From assembly GCA_031269165.1 (NCBI GenBank), contig JAISZQ010000063.1, forward strand, positions 1-9,065: a stretch of DNA of 9,065 nucleotides, written 5' to 3'. Below the pieces are notes generated by a model, which was given only the letters and a program-made list of their open reading frames with translations, was not told the origin of the DNA and searched no databases. How positions within the stretch are numbered: position 1 is the first letter of the stretch; every line of letters starts with the position of its first letter. The stretch comes from Spirochaetaceae bacterium (GTDB lineage Bacteria; Spirochaetota; Spirochaetia; Treponematales; Breznakiellaceae). Below, piece by piece: positions 5,928-9,065 of this stretch. A program made the position numbers and the translations under genes.

Positions 5928-6159
5928 CGGGCGGGGACAGACCTCAGCCGCAATATTTGCGCGAAAACCGTCTCTCCAACGCCTTTTTTTCCGTTTTTCC
6001 CCGCCGTGCGCCGCATTTATCCGTGTTTCCCTGCCCCGGCACACCGAAAACGGCCCGAAATTCGCTTCTTTTTCGCCCTTTTCCCAGTGACGCGGGCAGA
6101 CCTCCCCTTGAGGCTATCGTTGGCCGGGGAATCGAGGCTTTCTGTAACACCACCTTTGT

Positions 6160-6274
6160 CCGCTAACCGGGGGCAAAGCCCCCGGTTAGCCGGGCGGGAA
6201 CACGGAGGAGAACGTGAATTGGGGCGAAAAAGGCGCTTCCGACCCCAATCCAGCCTGGCGGGGGCTGCCCCAAG
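6160..6274 (-). repeat. 115-bp repeat, copy forming the 3' end of the RAYT-like gene
   Basis: This copy has a perfect 13-bp palindrome (6162-6174 with 6178-6190, loop aaa). The TAA stop of the RAYT-like gene (6186-6188) lies in its right arm. Compared with the copy at 5813-5927 the loop is reversed (aaa against ttt). The rest encodes the last 28 residues of the gene. It thus serves as both coding sequence and possible element end or terminator. Confidence 0.85.
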
Positions 6275-6692
6275 ATAACTTGTAGGTCACGCCCGCTGGT
6301 ACCGGCTTGCTTGCCTCCGCCTCGACCACCGCCCAGTCAACCGCTTTCGCCCATTCTGGCGGCTCCCCCGCCAGAATCTCCGACCAGTACCGTTCTCCCC
6401 ACACGTGCCCCGTCCTCCCCGTGCGGAAGTTGAACCGCACCGAGAACGTTTGCTTCATCCACTGCATAATTTTGGGCAGCTCAAGCCCGTTGGCGGGCTT
6501 GATATAGAACGTAAGCCACACCCCCTCGATTTTAAGCCCCCGCATCTCAAACCCGAACCGCCCTTTCGCCTCACGAAGCACGCGATAGAAAAGCGCCGCC
6601 GCCCACATCAACTGGAACAAGGGCTCGCCGACATTAACCGCCGTACGAACCTCGTACCAGACATCTTCTGCCAATTCTCTTGGTAACCGCAT
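6186..6692 (-). CDS. RAYT / Y1-transposase-like protein with lost catalytic residues
   Basis: A 168-residue protein on the REP-associated tyrosine transposase (RAYT, Y1_Tnp) scaffold: WYEVRTAVN (12-20, family WYHV..RgN), FYRVLREAKGRFGFEMRGL (35-53), IKPANGLELPKIMQWMKQTFSVRFN (64-88) and GRTGHVWGERYWSEIL (92-107, family GhlWq.Rf.s.i). Active enzymes have NHxH just before the IxP block; here it reads GVWLTFYI (57-64) with no histidine. The YIxxNP helix with the nucleophilic Tyr is replaced by VDWAVVEAEAS (118-128). It should be unable to cut DNA as known RAYTs do. Residues 141-168 come from the palindromic repeat. The start at 6692 is chosen because AGGAAGG lies upstream (6704-6698) and copy 2 starts at the same MRLPRELAED. 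It may be a DNA-binding derivative or a host-exapted protein. The fold assignment is motif-based. Confidence 0.75.
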   Translation of the reverse strand: MRLPRELAEDVWYEVRTAVNVGEPLFQLMWAAALFYRVLREAKGRFGFEMRGLKIEGVWLTFYIKPANGLELPKIMQWMKQTFSVRFNFRTGRTGHVWGERYWSEILAGEPPEWAKAVDWAVVEAEASKPVPAGVTYKLSWGSPRQAGLGSEAPFSPQFTFSSVFPPG

Positions 6693-6717
6693 AGAAACCT
6701 TCCTGTATAATAGATGG

Positions 6718-6749
6718 GGCTGTTCCAAAACTTCTGTTTTGGAACGGCC
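6718..6749. repeat. Hairpin cassette in the RAYT copy 1 leader
   Basis: ggctgttccaaaac (6718-6731) pairs with gttttggaacggcc (6736-6749), 14 bp with one G-U and a 4-nt loop. On the minus strand it lies about 26 nt before the start codon, between the promoter region and the Shine-Dalgarno. Copy 2 of the element lacks it, and a similar hairpin sits in the hcp remnant leader. Confidence 0.75.
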
Positions 6750-6902
6750 TTGTACCCTCTATTAAGGCGTTGAGTTGCGGTTTTGCTTTAATCAAACGGA
6801 AAAAAAGCGCAAAAATGGAAAAAATTTTTAGGTTTTGAAACAAGCCCCGCGCATTGGGGCGCGGAAAGGCCGTATAACGAAGTTGCGGACCCAGGGCCTT
6901 AA

Positions 6903-6928
6903 GCCCATAATGGGTCTCCATTATGGGC
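6903..6928. repeat. Perfect 11-bp inverted repeat
   Basis: gcccataatgg (6903-6913) and ccattatgggc (6918-6928) flank the loop gtct. It lies in the gene-free stretch 6693-7110, between the divergent RAYT-like gene and adk. No T-run adjoins it. The rest of the stretch, 6929-7075, has no recognised feature besides a 12-nt motif (6935-6946) shared in inverted form with 4386-4397. Confidence 0.7.
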
Positions 6929-7075
6929 AAACGCTAACTATTCAGCCGACTTTGCTCCCGGATAAACGCTTTTCGTACCATGTGCGATGATACCTTGTCG
7001 GCGGGCCGGGAGCACACCGCCCATAAGGGGCAACGCTACCGACAGGCGGCGGTCAGGCGGCTTCCCGAAGGCGGC

Positions 7076-7104
7076 TTGACGCGAACCTTGATTCTCCATA
7101 AAAT
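7076..7104 (+). promoter_or_regulatory. adk promoter, leaderless type
   Basis: TTGACG (7076-7081), a 17-bp spacer and TAAAAT (7099-7104; 5 of 6 consensus at each box). The expected transcription start, 6-8 nt after the -10, falls on the adk ATG at 7111. No Shine-Dalgarno lies between. The arrangement matches 1677-1713, where the ATG is 7 nt after the -10. Confidence 0.65.
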
Positions 7105-7110
7105 GATGCT

Positions 7111-7740
7111 ATGAAACTTATTTTTCTGGGCCCTCCCGGAGCGGGAAAGGGCACGCTGGCTGAAAGGGCGCGGAAAATTCTGGAAGTACCGCAGATCAGC
7201 ACCGGGGCGATTTTTCGCGCGGCTATCGCGGCAAAAACCGAGTTGGGGCTCAAGGTGAAGGCGGTTATCGATGCGGGAAAACTCGTTGACGATGAACTGA
7301 CCGTGGCACTGGTGAAGGACAGGCTGTCCCAAGCGGACGCGCACAACGGCTATATCCTCGACGGGTTCCCCCGGACTATTGCCCAAGCGGACGCGCTCGC
7401 ACAGTTTTCCGCTGTCGACAAGGTGGTGAACTTTACCATCAGCGATGAGGCGGTGGTGAAACGCTTGAGCGGCAGACGGGTATGCCCCCAATGCGGCACG
7501 AACTTCCATGCGGAGACGCTGAAACCGCAAAAAGAGGGCGTGTGCGACAAGTGCGGCGCGGGCCTTATCATTCGGGACGACGACCAGGCGGAAACCATTG
7601 CCCGGCGGCTGGACGTGTACCGGGCAGAGACCCTGCCGCTCATCGACTACTATAAACGAAAAGGCATCCTCGTTGACGTTGAGGCGGCGGACGGCATCGA
7701 CCGCGTTGTCGAAAACTTCAAAGCGGCGATTCACGGGTAA
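7111..7740 (+). CDS. adk: Adenylate kinase, zinc-type long form
   Basis: A 209-residue cytosolic enzyme converting ATP + AMP to 2 ADP, needed for nucleotide balance and growth. The P-loop GPPGAGKGT is at 7-15. The AMP-binding region follows (ISTGAIFR, then DGFPRT). The LID domain carries C125-x2-C128 and C145-x2-C148, the four-cysteine zinc site of long bacterial Adk, and is followed by DDQAETIARRLDVYRAET with the conserved arginines. Length is typical. ATG 7111 gives the canonical MKLIFLGPPG start. The upstream ATGs at 7103 and 7106 lead to a TGA after at most 3 codons, overlapping the real start as ATGA. It heads an operon with the transporter gene 4 nt downstream. Confidence 0.97.
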   Translation: MKLIFLGPPGAGKGTLAERARKILEVPQISTGAIFRAAIAAKTELGLKVKAVIDAGKLVDDELTVALVKDRLSQADAHNGYILDGFPRTIAQADALAQFSAVDKVVNFTISDEAVVKRLSGRRVCPQCGTNFHAETLKPQKEGVCDKCGAGLIIRDDDQAETIARRLDVYRAETLPLIDYYKRKGILVDVEAADGIDRVVENFKAAIHG

Positions 7741-7744
7741 AGCG

Positions 7745-8467
7745 TTGCCAGACAAAGCGTTGACGCGCAAAACCCCGGCAGACAACCCGTCCTACGCGCA
7801 CCCCAAGTATCTCGGTACGATCTCGACGTTTTTCGCGGCCATTCTCATTCTCAGCAACGTGGCCTCTTCCGCCAAGATCGTCGACCTCGGTTTTTCGCTG
7901 GGCGGGCTCAAATTCGTGTTCGACGGCGGAACGCTCCTCTTTCCCCTTTCCTACGTGTTCGGCGACATTTTTTCCGAAGTCTACGGCTTTAGGGCCTCGC
8001 GCAAAGTCATCTGGACGGGCTTCGCCTGCCTCGCGCTGTCCAGCCTCCTCTTCATGCTGCTCGCCGTCCTGCCCGGCGACGCCGAATGGCAAACCTACGC
8101 GGGAGACACGGCTTACACAGCGATCCTCGGCGGCATGAGTTCCGGCGGCCTTGCGCTTGCCTCCCTCGCCGGGTATCTCGCGGGCGAATTCTCCAACTCG
8201 ATCACCCTGGTCAAAATCAAAGCGCTGATGCGGGGACGGCTCCTCTTTGTCCGCACCATCGTGAGCACCCTTGCAGGCGAATTCCTTGACAGCATCGTCT
8301 TCGTCTCGATCGCCACCGCGTTCGGCATCTTCGGCAGCGAGCTTTTCTGGAGCCTCGTCGTCACCAACTATGTCTTCAAATGCCTCGTCGAAGTGCTGAT
8401 GACCCCGGTCACCTATTTTGCCTGCATCAAACTCAAAAAAGGAGAAGCGGCCCCTTCGGGAAATTGA
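7745..8467 (+). CDS. yhhQ: YhhQ/VUT-family transporter, probable queuosine precursor transporter
   Basis: A 240-residue inner-membrane protein with about six hydrophobic segments, typical of the VUT family (COG1738), whose studied members import queuosine precursors (preQ0/preQ1). Signatures are SNVASSAKI (37-45), FDGGTLLFPLSYVFGDIFSEVYGFRASR in the first half (conserved D74, E78, Y80-G81), and GEFSNSITLVKIKALMRGR and RTIVSTLAGEFLDSIVF in the second. No in-frame ATG precedes these, so a TTG start is needed. TTG 7745 is 4 nt after the adk stop, with GGG 7 nt upstream; TTG 7760 is an alternative. Starts further upstream would overlap adk by about 140 bp. Translation is probably coupled to adk. 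No queuosine gene is in the window, so substrate specificity is inferred from the family. Confidence 0.88.
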   Translation: MPDKALTRKTPADNPSYAHPKYLGTISTFFAAILILSNVASSAKIVDLGFSLGGLKFVFDGGTLLFPLSYVFGDIFSEVYGFRASRKVIWTGFACLALSSLLFMLLAVLPGDAEWQTYAGDTAYTAILGGMSSGGLALASLAGYLAGEFSNSITLVKIKALMRGRLLFVRTIVSTLAGEFLDSIVFVSIATAFGIFGSELFWSLVVTNYVFKCLVEVLMTPVTYFACIKLKKGEAAPSGN

Positions 8468-8521
8468 ACAGGGGCAATGATACCCTACTTGAGACAGGGA
8501 AATAACGCCTGACTATTTTAT

Positions 8522-8571
8522 GGGGAGGAAGTCTCCCACTGTCAACAACTTAAGAATTTTGTCCGCGGATT
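8522..8571 (-). repeat. Dispersed intergenic repeat, copy 2 (inverted)
   Basis: ctgtcaacaacttaag (8539-8554) is the exact reverse complement of 99-114. It is preceded by the hairpin ggggag..ctccc (about 8522-8537) in the position equivalent to the hairpin at 113-130, and followed by aaaattttgtccgcg-like sequence matching the cgcggacaaaa near 41-52. The adjoining gcggattgacgcggatttt (to about 8590) is a locally repeated cggat motif. Confidence 0.7.
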
Positions 8572-8595
8572 GACGCGGATTTTCACGGATTTAAT

Positions 8596-8648
8596 CCGCC
8601 CGTCATTGCGAGCGAGCCGCGTCATTGTGAGCGGGCGGCAAATTGCCG
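8596..8648. repeat. gtcattg(c/t)gagcg repeat cluster with palindromes
   Basis: Two near-identical 14-mers, cgtcattgcgagcg (8601-8614) and cgtcattgtgagcg (8620-8633), lie 19 bp apart. They are enclosed by the 7-bp arms ccgcccg (8596-8602) and cgggcgg (8632-8638) and followed by the palindrome cggcaa-a-ttgccg (8636-8648). Sequences beginning gtcattgcgag and ending near gaaacaatc are a widespread class of bacterial intergenic repeat. Confidence 0.65.
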
Positions 8649-8669
8649 AGCGAAACAATCGGCTCAACG

Positions 8670-8690
8670 GCTCAACGCGAAGCGTTGAGC
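8670..8690. repeat. Perfect 9-bp palindrome with flanking gctcaac/gttgagc repeats
   Basis: gctcaacgc (8670-8678) pairs with gcgttgagc (8682-8690) across the loop gaa. A second gctcaac (8662-8668) precedes it and a second gttgagc (8697-8703) follows, giving a nested double palindrome. There is no T-run. Confidence 0.7.
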
Positions 8691-8789
8691 TTGCGCGTTG
8701 AGCGTGGGTGAATGCCCTCCCCGGCTCGTATCCCGACATGATGATAACTGTGGATAAAAAAGATTATCTGGTAAAGCATAGAGACCAAA

Positions 8790-9065
8790 TACGGCCTTTA
8801 CGCGCCGCAATGTACCGATCCCGTCTCAAAACTTCAATGTTTTTCACCTTTTTCACGCTTTTTTCGTGTCAGACTAAAGCGGGACGGCTCCCAACCGCAT
8901 ATATACTGTGGAGGCTTTTATGCGGCTACCAAGAGAATTGGCGGAAGATGTCTGGTACGAAGTACAGACGGCGGTTAATGTCGGCGAGCCCTTGTTCCGG
9001 CTGGGGTGGGCGGTGGTACTATTCTATCGGGTGCTCCGCGAGGCGAAAGGGCGGTTCGGCTTCGA
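8790..9065 (+). mobile_element. RAYT-like element, copy 2 (partial)
   Basis: Homology with copy 1 starts at tacggccttt (8790) and continues through cgcgcc-caatg, a caaaac motif, T-rich tracts (8838-8868) and gactaaagc into the ORF. It is inverted relative to copy 1 and truncated by the window end. It lacks the hairpin cassette found in copy 1. Confidence 0.6.
8920..9065 (+). CDS. RAYT-like protein, N-terminal part (runs off the window)
   Basis: The first 48 complete codons begin MRLPRELAEDVWYEVQTAVN and end at REAKGRFGF. They differ from copy 1 at only five positions (R16Q, Q27R, M29G, A32V, A33V). GGAGG (8910-8914) lies 5 nt before the ATG, and a TATATACT -10-like stretch is just upstream. 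The region that would carry the HUH motif lies beyond the window, so its catalytic state cannot be judged here. No stop or frameshift is present in the visible part. Confidence 0.8.
   Translation, partial: MRLPRELAEDVWYEVQTAVNVGEPLFRLGWAVVLFYRVLREAKGRFGF

Larger units (their letters stand above)
6160..6874 (-). mobile_element. RAYT-like element, copy 1
   Basis: The repeated unit extends beyond the ORF. On the minus strand, homology with copy 2 begins at tacggccttt (6874-6865; 8790-8799 in copy 2) and includes T-rich tracts and a ga-taaagc motif before the start codon. The 3' limit is the palindromic 115-bp end. Copy 1 has 182 bp between the left limit and the ATG against 130 bp in copy 2; the extra DNA includes the hairpin at 6718-6749. 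No target duplication was found. The limits come only from comparing the copies in this window. Confidence 0.55.
8468..8919. other. Repeat-rich intergenic region between yhhQ and RAYT copy 2
   Basis: No gene is seen. From left to right it holds weak dyads after yhhQ, the inverted dispersed repeat (8522-8571), a gtcattgcgag-type repeat cluster (8596-8648), a 9-bp palindrome (8670-8690), a single tgtggataa motif (8749-8757) and the leader of RAYT copy 2 from 8790. No clear yhhQ terminator with a T-run was found. Confidence 0.5.

Noticed and set aside
7036..7785. Minus-strand open frame of 249 codons
   Set aside because: It is antisense to adk with no recognisable domain. The adk motifs on the plus strand explain the region.
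8749..8757. Perfect DnaA-box-like motif tgtggataa
   Set aside because: Only one site was seen, with no cluster, no AT-rich unwinding region and no dnaA or dnaN nearby. It is probably chance.

Overview
The window looks like chromosomal DNA of a spirochaete, most likely a termite-gut type Treponema. This rests on recognised gene content and repeat style (a GC-rich host background, multi-copy RAYT-like ORFs, abundant intergenic palindromes) and not on a database match. Host genes are fabF (4494-5744), adk (7111-7740) and a yhhQ-type transporter (7745-8467). Between them lie accessory and decaying DNA: a collapsed hcp gene, a ferredoxin-type gene, an AT-rich restriction-like gene, an insertion-sequence relic and two copies of a RAYT-like element.

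Layout, left to right. 1-416 is non-coding and packed with inverted repeats. 417-822 is the remnant of hcp (hybrid cluster protein), reduced by two internal deletions and a frameshift. It is followed 3 nt later by an intact iron-sulfur protein gene (826-1530), a usual hcp partner. 1531-2099 has no large gene. It holds a good sigma70-type promoter, a 24-codon ORF and a 215-bp segment closed by long complementary arms, which is either a small inverted-repeat element or a structured RNA. 2100-3791 encodes a 563-residue DUF262 + DUF1524 protein of the GmrSD type, probably a single-gene defence system acquired horizontally. 3792-4493 holds a truncated IS1182-type transposase on the minus strand.

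After fabF, 5745-6185 holds a 115-bp repeat that is also the 3' end of the RAYT-like gene at 6186-6692 (minus strand). A second, partial copy of that gene starts at 8920 on the plus strand and runs off the window, so the two copies form inverted repeats around adk-yhhQ. Both align with the RAYT/Y1 transposase scaffold. The full-length copy has lost the HUH histidines and the catalytic tyrosine, yet the two copies stay similar.

adk and yhhQ form a compact operon with a 4-nt gap. The adk promoter sits so close to the ATG that its mRNA is probably leaderless. yhhQ appears to use a TTG start coupled to the adk stop. The most interesting items are the degenerate RAYT family with its coding palindromic 3' end, the lone GmrSD-like gene with the structured segment upstream, the mini-hcp, and a hairpin-plus-Shine-Dalgarno cassette shared by two unrelated leaders.
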